64,000 nt of DNA. It comes from Paucilactobacillus oligofermentans DSM 15707 = LMG 22743. Lineage in GTDB: Bacteria > Bacillota > Bacilli > Lactobacillales > Lactobacillaceae. A program made the position numbers and the translations under genes. Shown here piece by piece: positions 33,925 to 45,651 of this stretch; positions within the stretch are counted from its first letter, which is position 1; the number at the start of each line of letters is the position of its first letter. The notes beneath the pieces are model-generated. The model was given only the letters and a program-made list of their open reading frames with translations, was not told the DNA's origin and searched no databases. The DNA is taken from positions 618,450 to 682,449 of the forward strand of contig NZ_AZFE01000031.1 of the NCBI RefSeq assembly GCF_001434315.1, read 5' to 3'.

Positions 33925-36462
33925 TTATTCTTCGGTTGATGATTCATCTGTGTTAGCTGGTGCTTCAACGGCAGTTTCAATACTGTCAGTTGTTGCTTCA
34001 GCCTCATCTTCAGGAACATCAACTTCTTTAGCAACTTTCGTCATCGTTGCCACATGAGTTTCATCGTCCATTTTAATTAAATGAACTCCCAATGTTGCTC
34101 GTCCCGTTTGAGATACATTCGCAACATCAAAGCGGATGATAACCCCTTTATCAGTTACCAACATGATATCTTCATCACCAGTAACTGTCGTCATCCCAGC
34201 TAATGGTCCGTTCTTTTCAGTCACGTTAGCGGTCTTAATCCCTTTACCACCACGACCTTTAATTGGATATTCACTGGCACTCGTTTGCTTACCAAATCCT
34301 TTTTCACTAATAATAAAGACTTTACTATCAGCTTCAAGAATATCAACACCAATTACATAATCATTTTCACGTAAACGAATTCCACGAACTCCAGAAGCGG
34401 AACGTCCCATTGAACGAACATCAGCACCCTTAAAGCTAACTGCGTAGCCTAAATGAGTTCCGATAATCATGTTTTGGTCTTCAGAGATAATTGAAACGCC
34501 AATTAACGAATCATCTTCTTTAAGGGTAATTGACTTCAAACCATTATTCCGAATATGGGTAAATTCAGAAACCGGCGTCCGTTTAACCGTTCCCTTTAAG
34601 GTTGTGAAGAATAAGAAGTTATCGTCATTGTTAGTTTCACGAGCGATGTTAACAACGGCTGAAATTTTTTCTTCCGAATCAATTCCGAGTAAATTAATGA
34701 TTGGAATTCCCTTAGCTGTTCGGCCGTATTCAGGAATTTCATAACCCTTCATTGAGAACACCTTACCAGTATTGGTAAAGAAGAGCAGCATATCATGTGT
34801 TGACGTTGAAATCATTTGTTCAATGAAATCATCATCATGGACACCCATGCCTTGAACGCCACGACCACCACGATTTTGAGTTTTAAACTCATCAACTGGA
34901 AGTCGTTTAATGTAACCATTATGAGTCAACGAAACGATTACGTCTTCTTCTTCAATCAAGTCTTCATCTTCAATACTGGTAACATCTCCAACTTGTAATT
35001 CAGTTCGACGAGGATCGCCAAATTTTTCTTGAATTTCAAGAAGTTCTTGATAAATAACTTTTTGGATTCGTTCAGAATGTTCCAAAATATCTTTAAAATC
35101 AGTAATTGAATCCATTAACGCATTGTATTCATCTTCAATTTTATTACGTTCCAAACCAGTCAAACGAACTAAACGCATATCAAGAATTGCTTGGGCTTGA
35201 CGTTCAGATAATGAATAATTTTCAATTAATTGATTTTTAGCAATTTCACTCGTTTGTGAACCACGAATAATCGCAATAATTGCATCAATATGATCTAAGG
35301 CGATTCGCAATCCTTCGAGAATATGTGCTCGCGCTTGTGCCTTTTTCAAGTCAAATTCAGTCCGACGACGAACAACTTGTTCTTGATGTTCAAGATAATA
35401 TTCAAGAATTTGTTTTAAACTAAGAACTTTTGGCGTTCCTTTAACGATGGCCAACATGTTAAAACTAAATGATGTTTGCAATAACGTTAATTTATATAAA
35501 TTATTTAAAACGACTTCGGCACTAACATCGCGACGAACATCAATGGCAATCCGCATACCTTCACGATCAGATTCATCGTTGGCATCCGTAATTCCTTCAA
35601 TCCGCTTGTCACGAGCTAATTCAGCAATTCGTTCAATCAATTTAGCTTTATTAACCATGTAAGGTAATTCAGTCACAACAATTCGTTGCTTACCATTTTT
35701 TAGTTCTTCGATATCGACTTTAGCCCGGACAATAATGCTTCCGCGCCCAGTTTCATAAGCCTTACGAATCCCTGACTTACCCATCACAATTCCACCAGTT
35801 GGGAAATCAGGACCCGGAACGGCTTCCATCAAGTCAGCCGTAGTTGCCTCAGGATTATCCATTAAAATATGGATTGCGCCAATTACTTCAGCCAAATTAT
35901 GGGTTGGAATATTAGTTGCCATCCCAACCGCAATTCCAGAAGCTCCATTAACTAATAAGTTAGGAAAACGAGCTGGCAAAATTGATGGTTCTCGTTCAGT
36001 ACCATCATAATTATCAACAAAATCAACAGTATCTTTATTAATATCACGAACCATTTCCATCGCGATTTTACTCATTCGCGCTTCGGTATAACGCATGGCA
36101 GCAGCGCCATCACCATCGACGGAACCAAAGTTACCATGACCATCAACAAGCATGTTCCGATAACTAAAATCTTGTGCCATCCGGACCATTGATTCATAAA
36201 TTGCTGAATCCCCATGAGGATGATACTTACCCATAACGTCACCGACGATACGCGCCGATTTTTTATAAGGTTTATCTGGTGTAACACCTAATTCGTTCAT
36301 TCCATACAAAATCCGACGATGGACGGGTTTTAAGCCATCACGAACATCTGGTAACGCACGCGCCACAATAACACTCATCGCGTAATCTAAAAATGATGTT
36401 CGCATCTGTGACGATAGATTCACATCGGTTATCTTTGTTCCTGAAATATCTTTTTCAGCCAC
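33925..36462 (-). CDS. gyrA: DNA gyrase subunit A
   Basis: The 845-residue protein has the breakage-reunion domain with catalytic Tyr in [12 protein letters not shown] and the beta-pinwheel C-terminal domain with a GyrA-box-like [11 protein letters not shown]. The quinolone region reads [14 protein letters not shown], that is, Ser and Glu at the two classic resistance positions, the susceptible-type residues. An acidic tail follows. It lies 25 bp after gyrB. Confidence 0.97.
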   Translation of the reverse strand: MAEKDISGTKITDVNLSSQMRTSFLDYAMSVIVARALPDVRDGLKPVHRRILYGMNELGVTPDKPYKKSARIVGDVMGKYHPHGDSAIYESMVRMAQDFSYRNMLVDGHGNFGSVDGDGAAAMRYTEARMSKIAMEMVRDINKDTVDFVDNYDGTEREPSILPARFPNLLVNGASGIAVGMATNIPTHNLAEVIGAIHILMDNPEATTADLMEAVPGPDFPTGGIVMGKSGIRKAYETGRGSIIVRAKVDIEELKNGKQRIVVTELPYMVNKAKLIERIAELARDKRIEGITDANDESDREGMRIAIDVRRDVSAEVVLNNLYKLTLLQTSFSFNMLAIVKGTPKVLSLKQILEYYLEHQEQVVRRRTEFDLKKAQARAHILEGLRIALDHIDAIIAIIRGSQTSEIAKNQLIENYSLSERQAQAILDMRLVRLTGLERNKIEDEYNALMDSITDFKDILEHSERIQKVIYQELLEIQEKFGDPRRTELQVGDVTSIEDEDLIEEEDVIVSLTHNGYIKRLPVDEFKTQNRGGRGVQGMGVHDDDFIEQMISTSTHDMLLFFTNTGKVFSMKGYEIPEYGRTAKGIPIINLLGIDSEEKISAVVNIARETNNDDNFLFFTTLKGTVKRTPVSEFTHIRNNGLKSITLKEDDSLIGVSIISEDQNMIIGTHLGYAVSFKGADVRSMGRSASGVRGIRLRENDYVIGVDILEADSKVFIISEKGFGKQTSASEYPIKGRGGKGIKTANVTEKNGPLAGMTTVTGDEDIMLVTDKGVIIRFDVANVSQTGRATLGVHLIKMDDETHVATMTKVAKEVDVPEDEAEATTDSIETAVEAPANTDESSTEE

Positions 36463-36487
36463 GATTGTTCCTCCCTTTTAAAACGAT

Positions 36488-38470
<1,983 letters not shown>

Positions 38471-38478
38471 CTATATTT

Positions 38479-39597
38479 TTAGTCTTCGTTCAATAGAATC
38501 CCTTGTTCAATTTCAAAAATCTTCGGTTCTTTAATTAATTGTCGCGCAACCCCGCTTAAACTAGTTGTGGTCAAAAAAGTTTGAACCTTATCTTGAATCG
38601 CGGTTAATAAATGGGTTTGCCGTTCATCATCTAATTCTGATAAAACATCATCTAATAATAATAGCGGATACTCACCCGTTTGGGCTTTCATTAAATCAAT
38701 TTCAGCGAGCTTAACCGATAAGGCGGTTGTGCGTTGCTGTCCCTGGGACCCATACGTTTGGACATTATTGTCATTCACCAAAAATTTAAGATCATCGCGC
38801 TGCGGGCCGTATAAAGTACTACCTAGTTCAATCTCACGACTTTCATTCTTAGTTAACAAGGCTAGTAATTGTTCATAAACACTTTCGACCGTGGCATCGT
38901 CTGCAACGGTTAATTGTGACGCATAATGAAACGTTAATTTCTCTTTTCCCTGTGAAATCTCATCATGAATTACTTGCGCCCAGCCTTCTAATTGCTGAAG
39001 AAAATTAACCCGGGCCACCATAATTTCAGCCCCATAAGCGGCTAATTGATCTGATAATACTTGTAAAAAAATCCGATCAGTTTGTTTTCGTTGTTGTAAC
39101 TGCTTTAAATATTGATTCCGTTGCTTCAAAATCGTGCGATATTGCCCGGAATTATATAAATATTTATTACTCATTTGACCAAATTCCATATCCATAAACC
39201 GGCGCCGCATTGCGGGTGCGCCTTTAACTAAGGATAAATCTTCGGGTGCAAATAAAATAACGTTTAATTGACCAATATATTGTGATAATTTTGCCTGTTC
39301 TAAATGATTAACTTTGGCTTTTTTTCCCTTTGAGTTAAACAGTAATTCTAACGGAACGGTGCCATTTGTTTTTTTAACCCGACCACTAATAAAAGCGTCA
39401 CTTCCCTGCCATTTAATTAGTTCTTTATCATTAGCAGTTCGATGACTCTTGGTCAGAGCTAAGACATAAATTGATTCTAGCAAATTTGTTTTACCTTGAG
39501 CATTTTCACCAATCATGACGTTAATTCCAGGTGAAAATTCAACCTGTAAATCATCATAATTACGAAAATTTCGTAAATGTAAATCAGTTAAAATCAT
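38479..39597 (-). CDS. recF: DNA replication and repair protein RecF
   Basis: The 372-residue SMC-like ATPase has Walker [14 protein letters not shown] (32-44), the signature region [10 protein letters not shown] with QGQQRT, and Walker [12 protein letters not shown]. It helps load RecA at gaps. The ATG lies 8 bp after the yaaA stop; gyrB follows after 47 bp. Confidence 0.97.
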   Translation of the reverse strand: MILTDLHLRNFRNYDDLQVEFSPGINVMIGENAQGKTNLLESIYVLALTKSHRTANDKELIKWQGSDAFISGRVKKTNGTVPLELLFNSKGKKAKVNHLEQAKLSQYIGQLNVILFAPEDLSLVKGAPAMRRRFMDMEFGQMSNKYLYNSGQYRTILKQRNQYLKQLQQRKQTDRIFLQVLSDQLAAYGAEIMVARVNFLQQLEGWAQVIHDEISQGKEKLTFHYASQLTVADDATVESVYEQLLALLTKNESREIELGSTLYGPQRDDLKFLVNDNNVQTYGSQGQQRTTALSVKLAEIDLMKAQTGEYPLLLLDDVLSELDDERQTHLLTAIQDKVQTFLTTTSLSGVARQLIKEPKIFEIEQGILLNED

Positions 39598-39605
39598 TCG
39601 TCTGC

Positions 39606-39839
39606 CTACTTATCTTTGATTACAAATGAACCAAATCCTGGAACTTCGACAGCGTCATCAGTATATAACTTACGGCCACGTCGTTGATCTTGTTCACCAT
39701 TTACATAAACTTCATTATCAATTAAAAACCATTTTGCAGCACCACCGGTTGGGATAATTCCTTCTTCTTTAAGAAGTTGGCCAACAGTAATAAATGGTTG
39801 ATCATTATAGACAATTACAGGTTCTTCCAAATTATTCAC
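39606..39839 (-). CDS. yaaA: S4-domain protein YaaA (RlbA)
   Basis: The 77-residue protein starts at a GTG (39839) with GAAAGGTG about 14 bp upstream. It contains a compact S4 RNA-binding domain ([23 protein letters not shown]...[13 protein letters not shown]). Conserved between dnaN and recF throughout Firmicutes and linked to ribosome assembly. It leads the recF-gyrB-gyrA operon. Confidence 0.93.
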   Translation of the reverse strand: MNNLEEPVIVYNDQPFITVGQLLKEEGIIPTGGAAKWFLIDNEVYVNGEQDQRRGRKLYTDDAVEVPGFGSFVIKDK

Positions 39840-39861
39840 CTACTTTTTTTATTCACCTTTC

Positions 39862-39890
39862 ATTATACCTGTTAAATTAGGTAAAAACAA
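39862..39890 (-). promoter_or_regulatory. promoter of yaaA-recF-gyrBA
   Basis: On the minus strand TTGTTT, 17 bp, TATAAT; the expected start point is about 15 bp before the GTG of yaaA, giving a very short leader. Confidence 0.75.
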
Positions 39891-39898
39891 TCCGATGA

Positions 39899-39982
39899 CC
39901 GCTAATTTTGCGTTTATAGCGATTACAGCTCGTTTTGATATTTTTGACCAAAACGCCTTAAAATCGCTAATTTTATGTTTTA
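39899..39982. repeat. direct and inverted repeats between yaaA and dnaN
   Basis: CGCTAATTTTGCGTTTATAG (39899) and CGCTAATTTTATGTTTTATC (39965) are imperfect direct repeats 66 bp apart. Between them lies a perfect inverted repeat CGTTTTG-N11-CAAAACG (39931-39955). It lies upstream of the yaaA promoter. Function unknown; a protein-binding region or folded RNA are both possible. Confidence 0.6.
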
Positions 39983-40029
39983 TCGTTAAATTCAAAATTA
40001 GATATTTAAATTTAACTTCACGACAAACT

Positions 40030-40060
40030 AAAAACGACCCCTCAAATGAGGAGTCGTTTT
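40030..40060 (-). terminator. terminator of dnaA-dnaN
   Basis: AAAACGACTCCTCA and TGAGGGGTCGTTTT pair around ATT, 14 bp after the dnaN stop. Confidence 0.88.
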
Positions 40061-40074
40061 GGTAACTAAAATTA

Positions 40075-41214
40075 TTAATATGTTCGTACTGGGGTAATTA
40101 ATTGAATAAAATTGTCTTCATTTTCAGTTGGTACTAACGTAAATGGTCGTAGCGCTGAAGTGAACGAAATTTTAATTTCACTTTGACCAAAGGAACGTAA
40201 CGCATCTTTCATATAATCTGGATTAAATGAAATTTCAACTGGTTGCCCCGCAACTGTTGAGACACTAATTTGTTCTTCAACATTTCCGACATCAGGTGAG
40301 TTACCACTGATTTCAGCAAGTTGTTCTTCAGGTTGGATATTTAATTTAACCACATTATTACGACTTTCATGTGACAACAATGAAGCTCGTTCAATTGCTG
40401 CTAAAAAGACCGATGCATTTAGTTCAACCGTCGTATCAGAAGTATCGGGAATCAAGCGCGTTGTGTCCGGATAGTTTCCTTCCAATAAGCGTGAATAAAA
40501 GAGGGTGTCGCCTAATAAGAATAAGACTTGATTGTCAGCAATGCGTAATTGAATTTCTTTACGATTATCATCAATCATTCTTGATAATTCTTGTAAACTC
40601 TTACCAGGAATAATGACATTATAAGTTTGCGAAACTGCGGTTGGGAGATTAATTTTTCGTTGTGCTAATCGATGACTATCAGTAGCGACCGCCACTAATT
40701 GATTTTCACTAAGAATTAAATGAATCCCCGTTAAGATAGGACGACTTTCTTGAGTTGATACAGCTAAGACGGTTTGCCCAATCACTTCTTTTAAGACATC
40801 ACCAGCTAAACTAATCGTATTTTCGCTATCAATTTCTGGTAAATGTGGGTAGTTGTTGGCATCTTGACCATTAATGGTAAATGAAGCAGTCCCGGAAGTA
40901 ATTTGGGTTTGGAACCCATCGGTAACTTCAATGGTGACTTGCTTGTCCGGTAATTTTTTAATAATTTCACTGAAGAAACGAGCTGGTAAGACAATTGAGC
41001 CGGCAGAAGCAATTTCTAATTCCATTTTTTCATCAGAATTACTTAATACTGATTCAATTGTAATATCAGCATCACTACCAGTTAGGGTTACATCTTCATC
41101 AGAAACTACTAGTTTAATTCCAGTTAATATTGGAATCGTAGTCTTTGATGAAATAGCTCGTAAAACATCATTTAACTTATTGATAAAGGTGGCACGGTTA
41201 ATTGTGAATTTCAT
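40075..41214 (-). CDS. dnaN: DNA polymerase III beta sliding clamp
   Basis: The 379-residue protein has the three-domain clamp fold with typical segments at the N-terminus (MKFTINRATFINKLNDVLRAI, quoted to 20: KFTINRATFINKLNDVLRAI) and the C-terminal cleft residues of NPDYMKDALRSF and LITPVRTY. It tethers polymerase to DNA. Second gene of dnaA-dnaN, after a 165-bp gap that carries DnaA boxes. Confidence 0.98.
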   Translation of the reverse strand: MKFTINRATFINKLNDVLRAISSKTTIPILTGIKLVVSDEDVTLTGSDADITIESVLSNSDEKMELEIASAGSIVLPARFFSEIIKKLPDKQVTIEVTDGFQTQITSGTASFTINGQDANNYPHLPEIDSENTISLAGDVLKEVIGQTVLAVSTQESRPILTGIHLILSENQLVAVATDSHRLAQRKINLPTAVSQTYNVIIPGKSLQELSRMIDDNRKEIQLRIADNQVLFLLGDTLFYSRLLEGNYPDTTRLIPDTSDTTVELNASVFLAAIERASLLSHESRNNVVKLNIQPEEQLAEISGNSPDVGNVEEQISVSTVAGQPVEISFNPDYMKDALRSFGQSEIKISFTSALRPFTLVPTENEDNFIQLITPVRTY

Positions 41215-41379
41215 GAATTCTAATCCTCGTCAGTCTATATATAATTATATTTAAAAACAGTAGAAGTAGTAGGCCCTGTTCATACTGTGGAAAAGTAAGG
41301 ATGGGCTTGTTAAATCAAGTGAAAAAGCTTGTTGATAACCTGTGGATAACTACCTGCGTATTCCACAAGTTTTCCACAA
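41215..41379. other. dnaA-dnaN intergenic DnaA boxes
   Basis: A perfect DnaA box TGTGGATAA lies at 41341-41349, with weaker copies TTGATAACC-like (41332), TTTTCCACA near 41369 and TGTGGAAAA near 41285. This is the second half of a bipartite origin of the Bacillus type. Confidence 0.75.
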
Positions 41380-42696
41380 TTACGGCTTAAGCTCTATTTT
41401 AAGGTTTTGTACGTCTTCTTGCAAATTAGCGTTGGTTTTAATTTCGGCTTCAATTTTATCAATTGAATGTAAAACGGTGGAATGATCCTTACCACCAAAG
41501 GCATCACCAATTTTAGGGAGTGAATAATCGGTTAAATCACGGGCTAAAAACATGGCAATTTGGCGAGGAACAACGATTTGTTTAACCCGTTTTTTACCAC
41601 GTAAATCAGCAACCGATAAACTATAGTAGGCAGCAACTTTTTCTTGAATTACTTCAACGGTTAAGGTTTGGACCCCTTCTAGTTTTAAAGCCTTTAGTGA
41701 GTTTGCCGCTAATTCAGTGGTAATACTTTTTTTCATTAAGTGGGAATAAGCTTGAACCCGTGATAAAGCCCCTTCAAGTTCACGAACATTGGAATCAACT
41801 TGGGACGCAATGTAAGTCAAGGTATCACTGGGAATATCGATATGATCAGCTTGGGCCTTACTACGTAAAATCGCAATTCGGGTTTCTAAATCGGGGGTGG
41901 TAATATCAACCGATAGGCCCCATTTAAAGCGGGAAACTAGTCGATCTTGCAATTTCGGAATTTCATTGGGTAAGCGATCCGAAGTTAGTACAATTTGTTT
42001 GTTTTCTTCATATAAGGCATTAAAGGTATGGAAGAATTCTTCTTGCGTTCCTTCTTTATCAGCGAAGAATTGAATGTCATCGACTAATAGGAGATCTAAT
42101 TGACGATATTCTTGGCGAAATTGTTCTTGTTGTCCGGTTTGAATGGCATTGATGAAGTCGTTCGTAAAGGCTTCACTGGTGACGTATTTGACGCGCGTAT
42201 TGCTATTGGCTTCCATCATTTTGTTACCAATGGCGTGCATCAAATGAGTTTTTCCTAAACCAACCCCACCATAAAAGAACAGTGGATTATACATTTTACC
42301 AGGTTCTTCTGAAACCACTAAAGCGGCGGCATGAGCCATTTGATTACCTTTACCAATCACGTAGGTATCAAAGGTATAACGTGGATTTAACGCGGTATCG
42401 ACCTTAAAGGAGCGGGTATCTTTAGATGGAACATGGTTAGTTGGTTGATCACTTTCTACTATGTAATAGGGAGTGACATTCTTTCCAATTTCTTTAAAAG
42501 TATACTGTTGAACTTTGGGGGTTAATGATTTTACCCAATAATCTTTGTGGAACGTCGATGGTAATTCAATCGTTAAAAGATCGTCGTCAAAAGAAATAAT
42601 TTTAGCGGGGTCAATTAAATTGTTATAAGTCACACTAGTGACGTCATTCTTAAAAGATTCTTTAATTTTGTTCCAAAATGACTCTAAATCAGTCAA
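41380..42696 (-). CDS. dnaA: chromosomal replication initiator DnaA
   Basis: The 438-residue protein starts at a TTG (42696) behind GGAGGGCTTGCC. Domain I (about 1-75), a short linker, then the AAA+ domain with Walker A GGVGLGKTH, Walker B LLVDDIQF and arginine finger region, and the C-terminal duplex-binding domain with GKDHSTVLHSIDKIE. It binds TTATCCACA boxes and melts oriC. The linker domain II is short compared with Bacillus. Confidence 0.98.
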   Translation of the reverse strand: MTDLESFWNKIKESFKNDVTSVTYNNLIDPAKIISFDDDLLTIELPSTFHKDYWVKSLTPKVQQYTFKEIGKNVTPYYIVESDQPTNHVPSKDTRSFKVDTALNPRYTFDTYVIGKGNQMAHAAALVVSEEPGKMYNPLFFYGGVGLGKTHLMHAIGNKMMEANSNTRVKYVTSEAFTNDFINAIQTGQQEQFRQEYRQLDLLLVDDIQFFADKEGTQEEFFHTFNALYEENKQIVLTSDRLPNEIPKLQDRLVSRFKWGLSVDITTPDLETRIAILRSKAQADHIDIPSDTLTYIASQVDSNVRELEGALSRVQAYSHLMKKSITTELAANSLKALKLEGVQTLTVEVIQEKVAAYYSLSVADLRGKKRVKQIVVPRQIAMFLARDLTDYSLPKIGDAFGGKDHSTVLHSIDKIEAEIKTNANLQEDVQNLKIELKP

Positions 42697-42729
42697 GGCA
42701 AGCCCTCCAGTTATAAAAATACTCTATTT

Positions 42730-42758
42730 AGTTTAGCATGCACGGAGCGAGTTTTCCA
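42730..42758 (-). promoter_or_regulatory. dnaA promoter overlapping a DnaA box
   Basis: On the minus strand TGGAAA, 17 bp, TAAACT with TGC before it (extended -10). The -35 is part of a TTTTCCACA-type DnaA box (complement, 42752-42760), which fits autorepression by DnaA. Confidence 0.6.
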
Positions 42759-43035
42759 CAGGGATGTTGAAATCTTTTTGTAATAATGAACAACGCTGTG
42801 TGTAAAATGTCCACAAGGATGTGGAAAAGCGAAAAGAAACGGGGCGTTTTCAGGTTATCCACAAAAAGTAAGTGGAAAAAGAGGTAGATATTTAAAGGGT
42901 TTAGGGCACTTATCCACAAGCAAAAACCAAATGTGGATAACTTTATTGACAAGCTGTGGATATGTGGAAAAATAAGGGATAACCCTGTGGAAAACCCAAA
43001 AGTATCCACAGATTGAAAAGCAACGCTGTGGATTA
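42752..43035. other. oriC: DnaA-box cluster upstream of dnaA
   Basis: Perfect boxes occur at 42855-42863 and 42910-42918 (TTATCCACA) and 42932-42940 (TGTGGATAA). Near-matches include 42955-42963 (TGTGGATAT), 43002-43010 (GTATCCACA), about 43027-43035 (TGTGGATTA) and several T(T/G)TCCACA or TGTGGAAAA variants from 42752. An AT-rich segment (43036-43110) toward rpmH could be the unwinding element. Gene orientation flips here, from leftward dnaA to rightward rpmH, as expected of the origin. Confidence 0.93.
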
Positions 43036-43103
43036 TTTGTGGAAAATGAAGGTAAATAAATATTTTTTCTTCTAATTTGGGTGTTTCTTCTGTTTTAACT
43101 TTG

Positions 43104-43112
43104 TGATAAAAT
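43104..43112 (+). promoter_or_regulatory. rpmH promoter (extended -10)
   Basis: TGATAAAAT at 43104-43112 forms an extended -10 about 75 bp before rpmH; no clear -35. Confidence 0.5.
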
Positions 43113-43190
43113 TGTAGGGTATTGTTTGGAAAGGTCGATTCGATCGACTAAATATATAAAAATAACATCCTAATAAGGAGGTGCTAAATT

Positions 43191-43325
43191 ATGAAAAGAA
43201 CATTCCAACCAAAGAAACGCCATCGCCAACGCGTACATGGCTTCCGTCAACGTATGAGTACAAGTAACGGCCGCAGTGTATTAGCACGTAGACGTCAAAA
43301 AGGTAGAAAAGTATTGTCTGCATAA
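43191..43325 (+). CDS. rpmH: 50S ribosomal protein L34 (bL34)
   Basis: A 44-codon gene behind AAGGAGGTGCTAAATT. The product is extremely basic, starting [18 protein letters not shown] and ending KGRKVLSA, the standard L34. It is followed by a small hairpin (GGCCACT/AGTGGTC, 43329-43346) and a seven-T run that may attenuate read-through into rnpA. Confidence 0.98.
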   Translation: MKRTFQPKKRHRQRVHGFRQRMSTSNGRSVLARRRQKGRKVLSA

Positions 43326-43378
43326 GAAGGCCACTATCAAGTGGTCTTTTTTTCTGAAATAAATTTGAGGAAGATCTA

Positions 43379-43732
43379 ATGAAAAAATCGTACCGTGTGA
43401 AGAAGGAATTGGACTTCCAAAAAGTCTTTGAAACACACAACTCGGTCGCCAATCGAAAATTTATTATCTATCAATTAGAGAAACCAGGACAAAAGCATTT
43501 CCGGGTTGGTATCTCAGTAGGTAAGAAAATTGGGAATGCGGTCCATCGTGTTTGGGTTAAACGGAGAATGCGACAAGCCTTGTTGGAATTGAAACCACAG
43601 ATTAAATCTGAAGTTGATTTTATCATCATTGCGCGACCATCAACGGACCAAATATCAATGGATGAAGCAAAGAAGCATCTGACGCACGTGTTAAAACTAG
43701 CACAATTAATCGATGATGAAGTGGAGGACTAA
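43379..43732 (+). CDS. rnpA: ribonuclease P protein component
   Basis: The 117-residue protein has the RnpA fold: YRVKKELDFQKVF at the start, VANRKFIIY, the GISVGKKIGNAV strand-turn and the long helix. It binds RNase P RNA for tRNA 5' processing. The family RNR core (as in GNAVMRNRIKR of Bacillus) is GNAVHRVWVKRRMRQ here, so the usually conserved Asn and second Arg are Val and Trp; the nucleotides (CGT GTT TGG) are unambiguous in this reading. It sits in the rpmH-rnpA-yidC order, 3 bp before yidC. Confidence 0.93.
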   Translation: MKKSYRVKKELDFQKVFETHNSVANRKFIIYQLEKPGQKHFRVGISVGKKIGNAVHRVWVKRRMRQALLELKPQIKSEVDFIIIARPSTDQISMDEAKKHLTHVLKLAQLIDDEVED

Positions 43733-43735
43733 AGA

Positions 43736-44566
43736 GTGAAGAAGAGGTTTCGAAAATATTTAGCCTTAATCAGTGTCTTGGGATTGACTGTCTTTTTGGC
43801 AGCGTGTTCTAATGCCCCGGTTACTAGTAAAAGTACGGGTTTGTGGGATCATTGGATTGTTTATAATTTCTCACGAGTTATTATTTGGTTATCACACCAT
43901 TTTGGTGGTTACGGTTTTGGGATCATTATTTTTACCATTATTGTAAGAATTATTATCCTCCCATTGATGATTTACCAAACAAAATCAATGCGGAAAACGC
44001 AAGAAATTCAACCTAAGATGAAGGCGCTGCAAAAGAAATATTCATCAAAGGATATGGAGACGGTTCAGAAATTACAAGAAGAACAAAAGAAATTGTATTC
44101 TGAAGCTGGGGTTAACCCATTTGCGTCAATGTTACCGTTACTAGTTCAGATGCCAGTTATTTATGCTTTGTATGCTGCTATTTGGCGGACTGATGCATTG
44201 AAGCATGGATCATTTTTATGGCTTGAATTAGGTGATAAAGATCCATATTTCATTTTGCCAATTTTGGCTGCCGTCTTTACGTTTATGAGTTCATGGTTAT
44301 CAATGGCCTCAATGCCGGAGAAAAATGGAATGACTTCAATGATGACTTATGTAATGCCAATCTTTATTTTCTTTATGGCTGTGAATATGTCATCAGCGAT
44401 TTCGTTGTACTGGAGTGTGACCAATGCATTCCAAGTAGGCCAAACGTTGGTTATTCAAAATCCATTTAAGATAAATCGTGAACGAGCCGAAAAAGTTGCC
44501 GAAGAAAAAGCGAAGAAAAAAGCGATTGAAAAGGCCAAACGAAAAGCGGTTAAGGGTAAAAGATAA
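43736..44566 (+). CDS. yidC: membrane protein insertase YidC (Oxa1/SpoIIIJ family), lipoprotein
   Basis: GTG start. The 276-residue protein has a lipoprotein signal with lipobox LAAC (Cys24), five membrane spans and the conserved hydrophilic-groove Arg in IIVRIIILPL. A Lys/Glu-rich basic C-terminal tail (KKAIEKAKRKAVKGKR) may contact the ribosome. It inserts membrane proteins with or without SecYEG. It follows rnpA directly. Confidence 0.95.
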   Translation: MKKRFRKYLALISVLGLTVFLAACSNAPVTSKSTGLWDHWIVYNFSRVIIWLSHHFGGYGFGIIIFTIIVRIIILPLMIYQTKSMRKTQEIQPKMKALQKKYSSKDMETVQKLQEEQKKLYSEAGVNPFASMLPLLVQMPVIYALYAAIWRTDALKHGSFLWLELGDKDPYFILPILAAVFTFMSSWLSMASMPEKNGMTSMMTYVMPIFIFFMAVNMSSAISLYWSVTNAFQVGQTLVIQNPFKINRERAEKVAEEKAKKKAIEKAKRKAVKGKR

Positions 44567-44586
44567 CAAGTAAATTATTAATTAAG

Positions 44587-44628
44587 GATTGATATTATCT
44601 GTAGTTTGGATAAAATCGATCTTTTTTT
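44587..44628 (+). terminator. terminator after yidC
   Basis: GATTGATATTATC and GATAAAATCGATC pair with a single mismatch, followed by seven Ts, 21 bp after the stop. Confidence 0.8.
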
Positions 44629-44667
44629 GTAATGAAAAACCGGCAATAATGCGAAAAATTTTGAGCA

Positions 44668-44676
44668 TGATATAAT
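44668..44676 (+). promoter_or_regulatory. jag promoter (extended -10)
   Basis: TGA-TATAAT at 44668-44676, 34 bp before the jag ATG; no strong -35. Confidence 0.55.
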
Positions 44677-44710
44677 TAGTTGTGAAGCTAAACAAGGAGG
44701 CCAGCAAACA

Positions 44711-45454
44711 ATGGCAATATTTACTGGTAAGACGGTTGCAGAAGCAATTGAAAATGGGTTAATTACCCTTAAATTAACCAAAAGTGAAGCAAATATCAAG
44801 GTTTTAAATGGGCCTAAACAAGGCTTATTTGGCCGTGTGCGAAAAGAAGCGGAAGTTGAAGTTCTACCGATTAATTCCCGCTATCATGCGATTGGTACTG
44901 ATTTAATGAGTGAAGATGAAAGCGAAGTGTCAATCGAATCACTGCCGGAATCAGGGGAAATGACTAATGAGCAAGTTCGGGCGATGCTAGTTTCTAGTCT
45001 GTCGCGCGCAACGGCAGAATACGTTAAAGAACTAGCGGCAAAAAAAGATATTATTCTTTCATATGAAATTAAAATTAATCATGATGACTGGGTAATCAAT
45101 TTAAAAACGAATAATGAAACGAAATTAATTGGAATTAAAGGTGCAACCATCAATGAATTTCAAGATTTAGCTAATCAATACGTCAGAGAAGCCCGCCTAG
45201 ATGATATTGAAGTCATGCTGGATACGAATGATTATCGAGCCAAACGAAGTAAAATTTTGAAAAAAGTGGCCAAGCAAGCCGTTAACGAGGTAATTAAGTC
45301 TGAAGAAGTTGTGGTGTTTGATCCGATGCCGGAAGGTGAACGGGCACAAATTCATGAATTTTTAAAAGATAACCAGCAAGTTCGCTCATATTCCGAAGGT
45401 AAAGGAAAGCAACGAGTGGTTGTCGTTGCCCCACGCACCAAACTAAATGATTGA
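44711..45454 (+). CDS. jag: RNA-binding protein Jag (KhpB/EloR)
   Basis: The 247-residue protein has the N-terminal Jag domain (FTGKTVAEAIENGL...GLFGRVRKEA), a KH-like central domain ending at GIKGATINEFQDL, and an R3H domain (R-x-x-x-H pattern in GERAQIHEFL) at the C-terminus. With KhpA it binds RNAs and regulates cell elongation in streptococci and lactobacilli. The ATG follows AAGGAGGCCAGC. It has its own promoter after the yidC terminator. Confidence 0.94.
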   Translation: MAIFTGKTVAEAIENGLITLKLTKSEANIKVLNGPKQGLFGRVRKEAEVEVLPINSRYHAIGTDLMSEDESEVSIESLPESGEMTNEQVRAMLVSSLSRATAEYVKELAAKKDIILSYEIKINHDDWVINLKTNNETKLIGIKGATINEFQDLANQYVREARLDDIEVMLDTNDYRAKRSKILKKVAKQAVNEVIKSEEVVVFDPMPEGERAQIHEFLKDNQQVRSYSEGKGKQRVVVVAPRTKLND

Positions 45455-45576
45455 CATTCTGGTGAATCCATTTTAAAATATCGTAGTTAGAAATAAATCA
45501 GATAGTAGGCATTTACGTTAGTTTAAGTAGCGTAAACGAAAGACTTATTATTAAATTAAATAGGGTAAAAGTAGTG

Positions 45577-45628
45577 AAAGTACTTTACCACGTCTGCAAA
45601 TTGTAGGCGTGGAGTAGGTGCTTTTTTT
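45577..45628 (+). terminator. terminator between jag and mnmE
   Basis: A long stem, AAAGTACTTTACCACGTC with GGCGTGG-AGTAGGTGCTTT, with G-T pairs and one internal mismatch, then a seven-T run. A smaller hairpin TTTACG...CGTAAA lies at about 45508-45532. The mnmE start is only 23 bp beyond, so mnmE is either read through this hairpin or the hairpin is an attenuator. Confidence 0.7.
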
Positions 45629-45651
45629 GTTTGTCGGAAAGGGGTATTAAC

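Noticed and set aside
34136-35662. Several antisense frames of 60-91 codons within gyrA
   Set aside because: They mirror the codon pattern of gyrA on the opposite strand, as do similar frames in gyrB, dnaN, mnmG, murE and walK, and none has a ribosome binding site.
42728-43009. 93-codon minus-strand frame over the oriC region
   Set aside because: It is composed of translated DnaA boxes and flanking AT-rich DNA, has no ribosome binding site, and overlaps the dnaA promoter.
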